Below, in pieces: positions 33,524-42,700 of a stretch of 43,942 bases of DNA. The notes under the pieces are model-generated. The model had not been told where the DNA came from. It searched no databases and saw only the letters and a list, made by a program, of their open reading frames with translations. Each line of letters starts with the position of its first letter. Within the stretch, counting starts at the first letter, position 1. Source of the DNA: Desulfobacterales bacterium HSG2 (GTDB lineage: Bacteria > Desulfobacterota > Desulfobacteria > Desulfobacterales > 4be13). The position numbers and the translations under genes are program-made. The stretch covers positions 1,235 to 45,176 of the forward strand of contig JAUCGI010000021.1 of assembly GCA_030378035.1 (NCBI GenBank). Reading direction: 5' to 3'.

Positions 33524-34428
33524 CTCCATAAGTACCTGGCATAAGTTTTTTGGCATTTTATATCTCACACAAAGGCACAAAGGCACAAAGGTGAGAACAA
33601 AAGAATTTATGGCCAGGTACTTATAAGGCACTCAGAAAAAACGCATTACCCCGGAACACATCCGGCCATCAGAGGGGCTACCAATCTAAGCCGGGACAGC
33701 TTGTGTCAAACCACGAAAGACACGAAAAGACACGAAAAGACACGAAAAACTTACGCCCGCAGCCGGGTCCCTGTTTCCTGTTTCGTGTGTTTCGCTTATT
33801 TCGTGTGTTTCGTGGTGTGAATTGTTACAAAAATGTCCCGCTTTATGTTGATAGCCATCAGAGGCGGAACAGGCATCCGGCCCGCGGATTTTACCCTCTG
33901 CGCCTTTCTTTGTGCCTTTGTGCCTTTGTGTGAGATTTTATGTTGATAGCCATCAGAGGCGGAACAGGCATCCGGCCCGCGGATTTTACCCTCTGCGCCT
34001 TTCTTTGTGCCTTTGTGCCTTTGTGTGAGATAAAATAATGGGGGAATGCGAGTCCCTAAGTACCCGGCCAAAAATTTTTCGGGATATTATGCATCACACA
34101 AAGGCACAGAGGCACAAAGAAAAGGCGCGAAGGTGGGCTATCAATTTAAGCCGGGACAGCCTGTGTCAGACCACGAAAGACACGAACACGAAAAATTTAC
34201 GCCCGCAGTTAAGTCCCTGAATAGGGCTACCGACTTAAAGCGGGACATTTTTGTAATAATTTATACCACGAAACCACGAAACGAGGAACTGAGACCTGAT
34301 ATTTTTCGTGTCCTTTCGTGTTTTTTCGTGGTTTGACATAAGGTGTCCCGGCTTAGATTGGTAGCCCTGAATAGTTAATCAAACTCCGAAAACGGATATC
34401 CATAATAACCTTGAAAGGTAAAAACACC
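33524..34428. repeat. Composite repeat region before uvrB
   Basis: No gene supported. CACAAAGGCACAAAGG and CACGAAAAGACACGAAAAGA arrays alternate. A 95-bp tandem duplication has copies at 33842 and 33937 (TTTATGTTGATAGCCATCAG). CTACCAATCTAAGCCGGGAC at 33678 is matched by its exact complement at 34344-34364 (21 bp), bounding a 687-bp block, with two degenerate internal copies near 34138 and 34227. An AGTACC(T/C)GGC segment occurs near 33531 and 34058. Confidence 0.8.
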
Positions 34429-36423
34429 ATGTCTCTATTTAACTTGGTTTCAGATTTCACCCCGACGGGCGACCAGCCCCGGGCCATCAAAATCCTGTGC
34501 AAAAACATATTGTCCGGAAAGCCGCATCATGTGCTGCTGGGAGTCACAGGGTCCGGCAAGACCTTTGCAATGGCCCATGTCATTGCGACGGTCGAGAAAC
34601 CGACTTTGGTGATCGCGCCGAATAAGACCCTTGCGGCCCAACTCTATAATGAGCTCAGGCACCTCTTTCCTGAGAATGCGGTGGAATATTTTGTCAGCTA
34701 TTATGACTATTATCAGCCCGAAGCCTATATCCCGACCAGCGACACCTATATTCAGAAAGACTCTTCTGTCAACGAAATGATCGACAAGCTACGCCATTCG
34801 GCCACGAGGTCCGTTCTTTCACGGCGGGATGTGATTGTTGTGGCGAGCGTCTCCTGCATTTTCGGTCTGGGCTCGCCCGAAGATTACCTCGGTATGAGAA
34901 TTAACCTCGAGCAGGACACCGAGTTTAACCGGGACATGCTCCTGAAAAAATTCGTGGAGATGCACTATGAACGGAACGACCACGATTTCCACAGGGGAGT
35001 TTTCCGAGTCAGAGGGGACCGGGTCGAAATCTTTCCCGCGTATGAGGAGGAGAAGGCGGTCCGCATCGAGTTTTTCGGAGATGAGATTGAGAGCATCTCG
35101 GAGATTAATCCGCTCAAAGGAACGGTTATCAGGCGCATGAAACAACTGACCTTGTTTCCGGCCAGTCATTATGTCACCCCGAAAACCACACTGAGGACAG
35201 CAATCAAAGCGATCCTCGAAGAATTAAAAGAGCGGATCGATTATTTCAGAAACGAGGACAAGCGGATCGAAGTCCAGCGGATCGAGGAGAGAACCAATTT
35301 TGACTTGGAAATGATGATGGAACTGGGATACTGCAACGGCATTGAGAACTATTCCCGCCATCTGACCGGAAGAGAGCCCGGAGAGCCGCCCCCCACCCTT
35401 CTCGATTATTTTCCCGAGGATTTTCTGGTTTGCATTGACGAAAGTCATATTGGCGTGCCCCAGGTGCGCGGTATGTACGAAGGCGACCGGTCCCGCAAGA
35501 AAACCCTTGTGGGATACGGGTTCAGACTCCCCTCGGCCATGGATAACCGGCCCCTCAAGTTTGATGAATTCACATCAAAAGTGCCCCAGGTGATTTATTT
35601 GTCAGCCACGCCTGCGGAATACGAATTGAAAAAAGCGAAAAATACTCTTGCGGAGCTGATCGTGAGGCCCACCGGTCTCCTCGATCCTCCCATAGATGTC
35701 CGTAAGGCGGAGTATCAAGTGGATGATCTTCTTGAAGAGATTCGGATTCGTGAGCAGAGAAATGAAAGGGTTCTGGTCACGACCCTGACAAAGCGCATGG
35801 CAGAGGATCTTTGCGACTATTACTCCGATCTGGGCGTAAGGGTGCGTTATCTTCATGCGGATATCAGCACATTGGAACGGATGGACATCATCCATGATCT
35901 CAGGAAGGGGGGCTTTGATGTGCTTGTGGGGATCAATCTGCTTCGCGAGGGACTGGATATCCCGGAGGTTTCACTGGTCGCCATACTTGACGCGGACAAA
36001 GAGGGGTTCCTCCGCTCGGGCCGGTCCCTGATTCAGACCTGCGGCAGGGCCGCCAGAAATGCCCGGGGCAAGGTCATCATGTATGCCGATGTCATAACAA
36101 AGTCCATGCAGCATGCCCTTGATGAAACAAAGCGGCGCAGAAGAATTCAGAAAGCCCACAACAAAAAGTATCACATCACGCCGGAGACGATTCGGAAAGC
36201 GGTCACGCCGGTTTTTGATTTCATTTATGAAGCTGAGGAGACGGCACCGCAGCTCGATAAGGTGGCGGAGACTGTTGCGGAGTACGGGGTGGATGATTTG
36301 GATGATGTGATAAAGAATATGGAGAAGGAAATGGAACAGGCCGCGAAGTCGCTTGCTTTTGAAAGAGCCGCGGAGCTTCGGGATCAGATTAGGGAACTTC
36401 GGGAGATTGGGGTGGGCGTTTAA
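34429..36423 (+). CDS. uvrB: Excinuclease ABC subunit B
   Basis: UvrB is the damage-verification helicase of nucleotide excision repair; it loads from UvrA2B and recruits UvrC. The 664-aa protein begins [17 protein letters not shown]. It has the P-loop [10 protein letters not shown] (about residues 37-46), the beta-hairpin [12 protein letters not shown] that clamps DNA, DESH box (CIDESHIG), helicase motifs [34 protein letters not shown] and QTCGRAARN, and a C-terminal UVR coiled coil ([21 protein letters not shown]). ATG 34429 is chosen, with AAAGG 10 nt upstream; TTG 34411 is an in-frame alternative. Length and motifs are normal. Confidence 0.97.
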   Translation: MSLFNLVSDFTPTGDQPRAIKILCKNILSGKPHHVLLGVTGSGKTFAMAHVIATVEKPTLVIAPNKTLAAQLYNELRHLFPENAVEYFVSYYDYYQPEAYIPTSDTYIQKDSSVNEMIDKLRHSATRSVLSRRDVIVVASVSCIFGLGSPEDYLGMRINLEQDTEFNRDMLLKKFVEMHYERNDHDFHRGVFRVRGDRVEIFPAYEEEKAVRIEFFGDEIESISEINPLKGTVIRRMKQLTLFPASHYVTPKTTLRTAIKAILEELKERIDYFRNEDKRIEVQRIEERTNFDLEMMMELGYCNGIENYSRHLTGREPGEPPPTLLDYFPEDFLVCIDESHIGVPQVRGMYEGDRSRKKTLVGYGFRLPSAMDNRPLKFDEFTSKVPQVIYLSATPAEYELKKAKNTLAELIVRPTGLLDPPIDVRKAEYQVDDLLEEIRIREQRNERVLVTTLTKRMAEDLCDYYSDLGVRVRYLHADISTLERMDIIHDLRKGGFDVLVGINLLREGLDIPEVSLVAILDADKEGFLRSGRSLIQTCGRAARNARGKVIMYADVITKSMQHALDETKRRRRIQKAHNKKYHITPETIRKAVTPVFDFIYEAEETAPQLDKVAETVAEYGVDDLDDVIKNMEKEMEQAAKSLAFERAAELRDQIRELREIGVGV

Positions 36424-36436
36424 TGCTTTCCGCGGT

Positions 36437-37147
36437 TTAGGTGCAAATCCCGTCCAGCTTGCACTCCCGGCTGATATTCCACTTTGTTCCACGCCAAGCC
36501 AAAAAAAGCTCGGCTCCCTCATACCAGAAAAAAGCGCCCTCCAGCATCCTGGGCCAGTCTTCCTCATCAACGGCGTCTCTGCCCAGAAGATAACAGACAA
36601 CAGGAGACAGAAGGGTGTCGTGGGTGATGTACAGATTCAGACAGGGGCGCGTATCTGAGAGATTCGAGAACATAAATGTCATGATTCGATTTACTCCCTG
36701 CTCCACGGGGACCATTCCCGGTACGGGGATATTCTGTAATAACCGGTTCATTACCCATATCGGACTATGTTCCATGAAAACCGGCCACGCGGCATCCACA
36801 TCATGGACAAAGGAGTCGGACAGAGCGGGGTCAGTGTGAACAGTCCTCTTGTTCTGACCGATTCCGTTTAAAACGGCTCTGCCTGTCTCAACACACCGCC
36901 CCACGGGACTGGAATATATCCTGCCGATATGCCTGTTCAACTGCCCGGCCCATTCCTCGGCGAGGAGAATGCCTTCAGGCGTCAGAGGGACATGAGTGCC
37001 GTGATCGCCGGGAGGGATGGGATAACGAACGGAATGGCGGATCAGCAGGGCCGCGTTCGCATTTTCAGGGACCAGGGCCAAGCTTTCTGCCATTCCCCGA
37101 TAAAAGATGTCGGGGACAGGAAAAGGAGGTATGGATTTATTTTTCAT
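36437..37147 (-). CDS. Histidine phosphatase superfamily protein
   Basis: A 236-aa phosphoglycerate-mutase-like fold protein. ALLIRHSVRYPI carries the catalytic RHxxR (usually RHGxR). LTPEGILLAEEWAGQL, YSSPVGRCVETGRAVL, and ITHDTLLSPV with the second His complete the active site. Substrate is unknown. ATG 37147 is preferred, with AGGA 8 nt upstream; an earlier frame start at 37228 overlaps the adjacent methyltransferase remnant. The N-terminal codons for PFPVPDIFYRGM consist of a copy of the dispersed CCTGTCCCCGACATCTTTTA repeat, so this end may be repeat-derived. It converges with uvrB, 13 nt apart. Confidence 0.82.
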   Translation of the reverse strand: MKNKSIPPFPVPDIFYRGMAESLALVPENANAALLIRHSVRYPIPPGDHGTHVPLTPEGILLAEEWAGQLNRHIGRIYSSPVGRCVETGRAVLNGIGQNKRTVHTDPALSDSFVHDVDAAWPVFMEHSPIWVMNRLLQNIPVPGMVPVEQGVNRIMTFMFSNLSDTRPCLNLYITHDTLLSPVVCYLLGRDAVDEEDWPRMLEGAFFWYEGAELFLAWRGTKWNISRECKLDGICT

Positions 37148-37175
37148 TTTCTTAGTCCTGTAATTAGCAGATTGA

Positions 37176-37425
37176 CTACATGGGACAGGGAATGTTTTTT
37201 TCATATACCACAAAGCCCGCGGATGCAAGTAATTCTGAGAACGCCTCGTAAGAGCGTTCTCTTCCGCCAGTCGTTGCCAGCATATTGAGGTCTAACAATC
37301 CGCCATCCGGCAATTCCTCTGAAAGCAGCAGTTCAAGGAGGTAAAGGGTTCCGTCTGATGAAAGCGATTCTTTTGCGAATATCACTGTTCCCTGTCCGCC
37401 GACCGCGTCAATGACGTTACCGCTG
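37176..37425 (-). pseudogene. O-methyltransferase remnant
   Basis: The frame reads SGNVIDAVGGQGTVIFAKES, like the glycine-rich SAM-binding motif (VDVGGGxG), and then LLDLNMLATTGGRERSYEAF followed by SELLASAGF, the characteristic C-terminal block of plant-type/hydroxyneurosporene O-methyltransferases. The 70-80 residues normally between them are almost entirely missing and the N-terminal half of the protein is absent. A palindrome sits just upstream. The fragment overlaps the 5' part of the phosphatase frame. It is probably a decayed gene; a 69-aa product from ATA/GTG 37385 is possible but unlikely to be functional. Confidence 0.65.
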
Positions 37426-37430
37426 TCCCG

Positions 37431-37467
37431 TCAGACCTCCGAGGTTTTGAAAACCTCGGAGGTCTGA
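37431..37467. repeat. 37-bp perfect palindrome, copy 1
   Basis: TCAGACCTCCGAGGTTTT and its exact complement are separated by one base. Copies are at 37750-37786, 38069-38105 and 38374-38410. Each copy lies between the tandem small genes; it is capable of a very strong hairpin on either strand. Confidence 0.95.
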
Positions 37468-37470
37468 TGC

Positions 37471-37716
37471 TTAATTCCGGGTCGGCATCACCAGCATGTG
37501 ATAGCCGTAATCCAGCAAGATATCCATAGACTTATCAGCAGAATATTCTATCAATGCCGATTCTCTGTCTTCATCTTCCGGTGCGGTTACTCTGATCCAG
37601 AGACTTTCCGGGTCTTCGGGGCTCTCTGAGACACCGATAAATTCCGCTTCAGGAAATCTTTCCCTGACATAACTTACAAAATTTTCAATCAGTTCCTCCT
37701 GTTTGAAGTTTATCAT
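37471..37716 (-). CDS. Tandem small protein, copy C (81 aa)
   Basis: An acidic 81-aa protein of unrecognised family beginning MINFKQEELIENFVSYVRER. It has a conserved central block FIGVSESPEDPESLWIRVTA and a C-terminal block DILLDYGYHMLVMPTRN, with a predicted helix-strand-helix layout. This copy reads ALIEYSADKSM where the others read ELMEYACDKTM. AAGGAG is about 8 nt before ATG. It is the downstream member of three near-identical genes on the minus strand, each bounded by a palindrome. Confidence 0.75.
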   Translation of the reverse strand: MINFKQEELIENFVSYVRERFPEAEFIGVSESPEDPESLWIRVTAPEDEDRESALIEYSADKSMDILLDYGYHMLVMPTRN

Positions 37717-37749
37717 TTTTCGATCTCCTTTCCGTCAGACCTCTTTCCG

Positions 37750-37786
37750 TCAGACCTCCGAGGTTTTGAAAACCTCGGAGGTCTGA
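37750..37786. repeat. 37-bp perfect palindrome, copy 2
   Basis: Same sequence as at 37431. It is followed by the partial duplicate TCAGACCTCTTTCCG in the leader of the next gene. Confidence 0.95.
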
Positions 37787-37789
37787 TGC

Positions 37790-38035
37790 TTAATTCCGGG
37801 TCGGCATCACCAGCATATGATAGCCGTAATCCAGCAGAATATCCATTGTCTTATCGCAGGCATACTCCATCAATTCCGATTCCCTGTCCTCATCTTCCGG
37901 TGCGGTCACTCTGATCCAGAGACTTTCCGGGTCTTCGGGGCTCTCTGAGACACCGATAAATTCCGCTTCGGGAAATCTTTCCCTGACATAACTTACAAGA
38001 TTTTCAATCAGTTCTGCCTGTTTGAAGTTTATCAT
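37790..38035 (-). CDS. Tandem small protein, copy B (81 aa)
   Basis: The middle member of the triplicate. The N-terminal third matches copy C (ENLVSYVRERFPEAEF), whereas the C-terminal third is identical to copy A (ELMEYACDKTMDILLDYGYH), so it is mosaic. Same ribosome-binding site and spacing as the others. Function unknown. Confidence 0.75.
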   Translation of the reverse strand: MINFKQAELIENLVSYVRERFPEAEFIGVSESPEDPESLWIRVTAPEDEDRESELMEYACDKTMDILLDYGYHMLVMPTRN

Positions 38036-38068
38036 TTTTCGATCTCCTTTCCGTCAGACCTCTTTCCG

Positions 38069-38105
38069 TCAGACCTCCGAGGTTTTGAAAACCTCGGAGG
38101 TCTGA
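38069..38105. repeat. 37-bp perfect palindrome, copy 3
   Basis: Same sequence as at 37431, 319 bases after copy 2. Confidence 0.95.
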
Positions 38106-38109
38106 TGCC

Positions 38110-38355
38110 TTAATTCCGGGTCGGCATCACCAGCATATGATAGCCGTAATCCAGCAGAATATCCATTGTCTTATCGCAGGCATACTCCATCAATTCCGAT
38201 TCCCTGTCCTCATCTTCCGGTGCGGTTACTCTGATCCAGAGACTTTCCGGGTCTTCGGGGCTCTCTGAGACACCGATAAATTCCGCTTCAGGGAATTTTC
38301 CTCTGACATGATTCACAACTTCTTCTATCAGCTCTTCCTGTTTGAAGTTTATCAT
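38110..38355 (-). CDS. Tandem small protein, copy A (81 aa)
   Basis: The first of the three in transcription order. It is the most divergent at the N-terminus (EEVVNHVRGKFPEAEF) but identical to copy B in the C-terminal half. AAGGAG precedes ATG by about 8 nt. Downstream of the CHASE2 gene with a palindrome between, so separate transcription or processing is likely. Function unknown. Confidence 0.75.
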   Translation of the reverse strand: MINFKQEELIEEVVNHVRGKFPEAEFIGVSESPEDPESLWIRVTAPEDEDRESELMEYACDKTMDILLDYGYHMLVMPTRN

Positions 38356-38373
38356 TTTTCGATCTCCTTTCCG

Positions 38374-38410
38374 TCAGACCTCCGAGGTTTTCAAAACCTC
38401 GGAGGTCTGA
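38374..38410. repeat. 37-bp perfect palindrome, copy 4
   Basis: As the others, but with C rather than G as the central base, i.e. opposite orientation. It lies immediately after the CHASE2 gene stop and may terminate the TPR-CHASE2 transcript. Confidence 0.95.
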
Positions 38411-38413
38411 TGT

Positions 38414-39763
38414 TCAATGTTTCACAGACTGCCCTGACTCCGCCCGATGTGTCTCCCTGCTCACAAGCACGGCAAAAATTTGTCTGAACTGATAAACAAA
38501 GCAGAGTATCCCACTGACGAGAATGCCGGAAAGGACAATGGCGAAGTCTGCAAACAGATAATCTGCTTTTGATGCGAGATAAACGGCTCCCAAAAAGATG
38601 CTTGCGGTGAGCAAGAGGGAGCAGGTCAGTGCCGCACTCGAAGCAATCGGGTATGAAAACCTGATGCTGAATCCGTTCAGCATTCCCCGAAACAGGAAAT
38701 ATTCAAGCAGCGAAAAGGCAAAGGCCGTAAGGATGATCAGCCATTCGCTGAGAATAAACACCATGAGCACATCCTTGTTTCTGGCATGGTCAATGAGCAG
38801 TTGTGTGGCATAAGCGACCGCGTGCAAGCCGTAAAAATCCGCTTCCTCTTTGTAATCTTTTTCCTTGTTTCCGATGATGACCGCTTTTTTGGCAAACATT
38901 TCATAAGGAAATGCCTGCTTTTCATCAAATTCGACTTTTTGGAATTTGAAGTTTTTCTGATAAAGAATGGGCAGAATGTTCTGGCAGGTCTTTTCCACTT
39001 CCATTGGAAAATCCTCTCCTGCGAGGGGATAGCCGTATCTGACCATGAGCGCGGCAAAGAAGATTTTGAGTTCTGTTCCGATGTCGGATTTGTCTCTGAG
39101 AGGTTCAAACACCTTTGCATGAAATTTTCCGTCTCTGGCCGATATGAGATTATGCCCGATGTCCGTGAAGGGCGTGTTTTCTTTGAAAAGTTTTTTTTCA
39201 TAATAGGTCTCGGATTTCCGGGGATCATACGCGGCGATAACGGGAATGCCTTCTTTTGTCAGGGCGTTTACGCCTTTGATGAGTTCCCGCGTGGCGGTAC
39301 GGGGTTTTCGGGTGTTTTGCTCAAATGCCCTGTACACGATATCCAGGCCCACCACCAGCGGCCTTTGATCCGGTTTTGCCTTTGCCAGTTCTTGGAGAAA
39401 CTGCCCCACGTTTTTCCGGAATGTGAGTCTGCCTCCGGGTTCGTCAGGATAGGGAACATCGGCCAAGACCACATCTTGGGAGAGTTCCGGGGGATTCATG
39501 CGGTCCGAAAGCAGTTTGTAGCAGTTCCAGTCGTGAGGGCGGAGAATCACCCATGAGACAAAAGTGAGAATGAAATAAAGTGAAATGAAAAGCAGCACCG
39601 TCAGTTTGGATTCCTTGCCGAGCTTGCGCTTTTTCCATTCTGCCCAGAATGCAAGTATTTCCTTACCTTTCTTCATAGAAATGACAATACTTATCAATGT
39701 AACAACAATGCCTACAGCAGTAAGAATGCTGTTGATGTTTGTGGCGTTGAGGAATTCTTTCAT
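38414..39763 (-). CDS. CHASE2-domain membrane sensor protein
   Basis: A 449-aa membrane protein. Two N-terminal transmembrane segments (about residues 11-29 and 55-74) precede an extracytoplasmic CHASE2 domain (about 80-330): VLADVPYPDEPGGRLTFRKN, PLVVGLDIVYRAF, GIPVIAAYDP, ISARDGKFHAKVF and KKAVIIGNKEKDY. Three transmembrane segments follow (about 335-430). No kinase, cyclase or other output domain is present, so signalling must pass to a partner. The ATG overlaps the end of the TPR gene by 4 nt (ATGA), pointing to that protein as the partner. The ligand is unknown. Confidence 0.87.
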   Translation of the reverse strand: MKEFLNATNINSILTAVGIVVTLISIVISMKKGKEILAFWAEWKKRKLGKESKLTVLLFISLYFILTFVSWVILRPHDWNCYKLLSDRMNPPELSQDVVLADVPYPDEPGGRLTFRKNVGQFLQELAKAKPDQRPLVVGLDIVYRAFEQNTRKPRTATRELIKGVNALTKEGIPVIAAYDPRKSETYYEKKLFKENTPFTDIGHNLISARDGKFHAKVFEPLRDKSDIGTELKIFFAALMVRYGYPLAGEDFPMEVEKTCQNILPILYQKNFKFQKVEFDEKQAFPYEMFAKKAVIIGNKEKDYKEEADFYGLHAVAYATQLLIDHARNKDVLMVFILSEWLIILTAFAFSLLEYFLFRGMLNGFSIRFSYPIASSAALTCSLLLTASIFLGAVYLASKADYLFADFAIVLSGILVSGILCFVYQFRQIFAVLVSRETHRAESGQSVKH

Positions 39764-42700
39764 TTCTTTTGATCCTTCAAAATCCTTTTTAGCTGCTTAA
39801 TTTCTCTCTTAACCGTCTTTGTGTCTGGATGTTCGGAGCCAAGAAATTTTTCTAATATTTTTAAAGACTTTTCATAACATCTAATAGATTTGTCATATTC
39901 TCCTTTTGAACGCCATGCCAAACCCAAGTTGTTGTAAATCTTTCCAATATCAGGATGTTGTGTGATTTTTGGAGGTTCTTCATGAACCTTGATAAGAATT
40001 TTTAATGCCTTTTCATAGTATGCGATGGCTTTGTCAGATTCCCCTTTTGAACGCCATGTTTCACCCAAGTTGTTGTAATAAGTTGCCACCTTCGGATGTT
40101 CGTTCCCCAAAGCTTTCAGGTCAATGCCCAAAGCCATTTCAAAATAAGCGATGGCTTTGTCATATTCCTCTTTTGATTGCCACGCTACACCCAAGTTGTT
40201 ATAATCTGTTGCCACGCTCGGATGTTCGCTTCCCAAAGCCTTCAGGTCAATATCCAATGCCATTTCATAGTATGCGATGGCTTTGTCATATTCCTCTTTT
40301 GATTGCCACGCTACCCCCAAGTTGTTGTAATCTCCTGCCACACTCGGATGTCCGCTTCCCAAAGCCTTCAGGTTAATGTTCAATGCCATTTCATAGTATG
40401 CGATGGCTTTGTCATATTCCCCTTTTGAATCCCATGCCCCGCCCAAGTTGTTGTAATCTCCTGCCACACTCGGATGTCCGTTTCCCAAAGCCTTCAAGTC
40501 AATTTTCAACGCCATTTCATAAAAAGCGATGGCTTTGTCATATTCCCCTTTTGAATACCATGCCAAACCCATATTGTTGTATCGGGTTGCCACCTTCGGA
40601 TGCCCGGTCCCCAAAGTCTTCAGGCCAATCGCCAAAGCCTTTTCATAATAAGCGATGGCTCTGTCATATTCCCCTTTTGAGCGCCATGCCAAACCCAAGC
40701 AGTTATAATCTATTGCCACCTTCGGATGTTCGTTTCCCAAAGCCTTCAGGTCAATATCCAAAGCCTTTTCAAAATAAACGATGGCTTTATCATATTCCCC
40801 TTTTGAACGCCATGCCGCACCTATATTGTTGTATCGGGTTGCCACCTTCGGATGTTCGTTTCCCAAAGCCTTGAGGCCAATATTCAAGGCATTTTCATAA
40901 TAAGCGATGGCTCTGTCATATTCCCCTTTTAAATGCCATGTCGAACCCAAGTTGTTGTAATTTGTTGCCACTTTCGGATGTTCTTTTCCCAAAGCCTTCA
41001 GGTTAATATCCAGTGCCTTTTCAAAATAAGCGATGGCTTTGTCATATTCCCCTTTTGAATCCCATGCCAAACCCAGATTGTTGTATCGGATTGCCACCCT
41101 CGAATGTTCGTTTCCCAAAGCCTTCAGGTCAATTTTCAACGCCATTTCATAAAAAACGATAGCTTTATCATATTCCCCTTTTGAATCCCATGTCAAAGCC
41201 AAGTTGTTGTAATTTGTTGCCACCTTCGGATGTTCGTTCCCCAAAGCATTGAGGTCAATCTCCAAAGCCATTTCATAGTAAGCTATGGCTTTGTCATATT
41301 CCCCTTTTGAGTGCCATGCCACACCCAAGCTACTGTAACTTGTTGCTACGCTCGGATGCTTTTTTCCCAAAGCTTTCAAGTTAATATTCAATGCCATTTC
41401 ATAGTATGCGATGGCTTTGTCATATTCTCCCTTTGAGTGCCATGCCTCACCCAAGCTACTGTAATTTGTTGCTACGCTCGGATGCTTTTTTCCCAAAGCT
41501 TTCAAGTTAATATTCAATGCCATTTCATAATATGCGATGGCTTTGTCATATTCTCCCTTTGAGTGCCATGTCTCACCCAAGCCACTGTAATTTGTTGCTA
41601 CGCTCGGATGCTTTTTTCCCAAAGCTTTTAAGTTAATATTCAATGCCATTTCATAGTATGCGATGGCTTTGTCATATTCCCCTTTTGAATGCCATGCCGC
41701 ACCCAAGTTGTTGTATCGTGTTGTCACATTCGAATGTTCGTTTCCCAAAGCCTTCAGGTCAATCTCCAATGCCATTTCATAATAAGCGATGGCTCTGTCA
41801 TATTCCCCCTTCGAACGCCATGTTTCACCCAAGTTGTTGTAATAAGTTGCCACCTTCGGATGTTCGTTCCCCAAACCTTTAAGGTCAATGTCCAAAGCCA
41901 TCTCAAAATAAGCGATAGCTTTGTCATATTCCCCTTTTGACTTCCATGCCGAACCCAAGTTGTTGTAATTTGTCGCTACACTCGGGTGCTCTTTTCTCAA
42001 AGTCTTCAGATCAATGTTTAATGCAATTTCATAGTATGCGATGGCTTTGTCATATTCTCCTTTTGAATCCCATGCCCAGCCCAAGTTGTTGTATAGTGTT
42101 GCTACGCTCGGATGCTCTTTTCCCAAAGCCTTCAGACCAATTTCCAACGCCATTTCATAGTAAGCGATGGCTTTGTCATATTCCCCTTTTGAACCCCATG
42201 CCAAACCCAGATTGTTGTAATTTGTTGCCAAATCTGGATGTTCGTTCCCCAAAGCATTGAGGTCAATCTCCAAAGCCTTTTGATAAAAATCGACGGCTTT
42301 GTCATATTTCCCTTTTGAATGCCATGCCGAGCCCAAGCTGCTGTAATTTGTTGCCACGCTCGGATGCTCTTTTCCCAGAGCCTTTAGATCAATGTCCAAA
42401 GCCTTTTGAAAATAAGCGATGGCTTTGTCATATTCTCCTTTTGAATACCACGCCCAACCCAAGCTGCTGTAATTTGCTGCCACACTCGGATGCTCTTTTC
42501 CCAAGACATTCAGGTTAATATCCAAAGCCTTTTTATAATATTCCATGGCTTTGTCATATACTCCTTTTGAATGCCATACCCCACCCAGGCTGCTGTAATT
42601 TGTTGCCACACTCGGATGCTCTTTTCCCAAGACATTCAGGTTAATATCCAAAGCCTTTTTACAATATTCCATGGCTTTGTCATATTCCCCTTTTGAATGC

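Noticed and set aside
38786..39556. 256-aa plus-strand frame
   Set aside because: Antisense shadow of the CHASE2 gene; its Phe-rich translation mirrors the Lys/Glu-rich sense strand.
40005..42518. Plus-strand frames with repeating MPFHSMRWLCHIPLL
   Set aside because: Antisense translation of the 126-bp TPR repeats.
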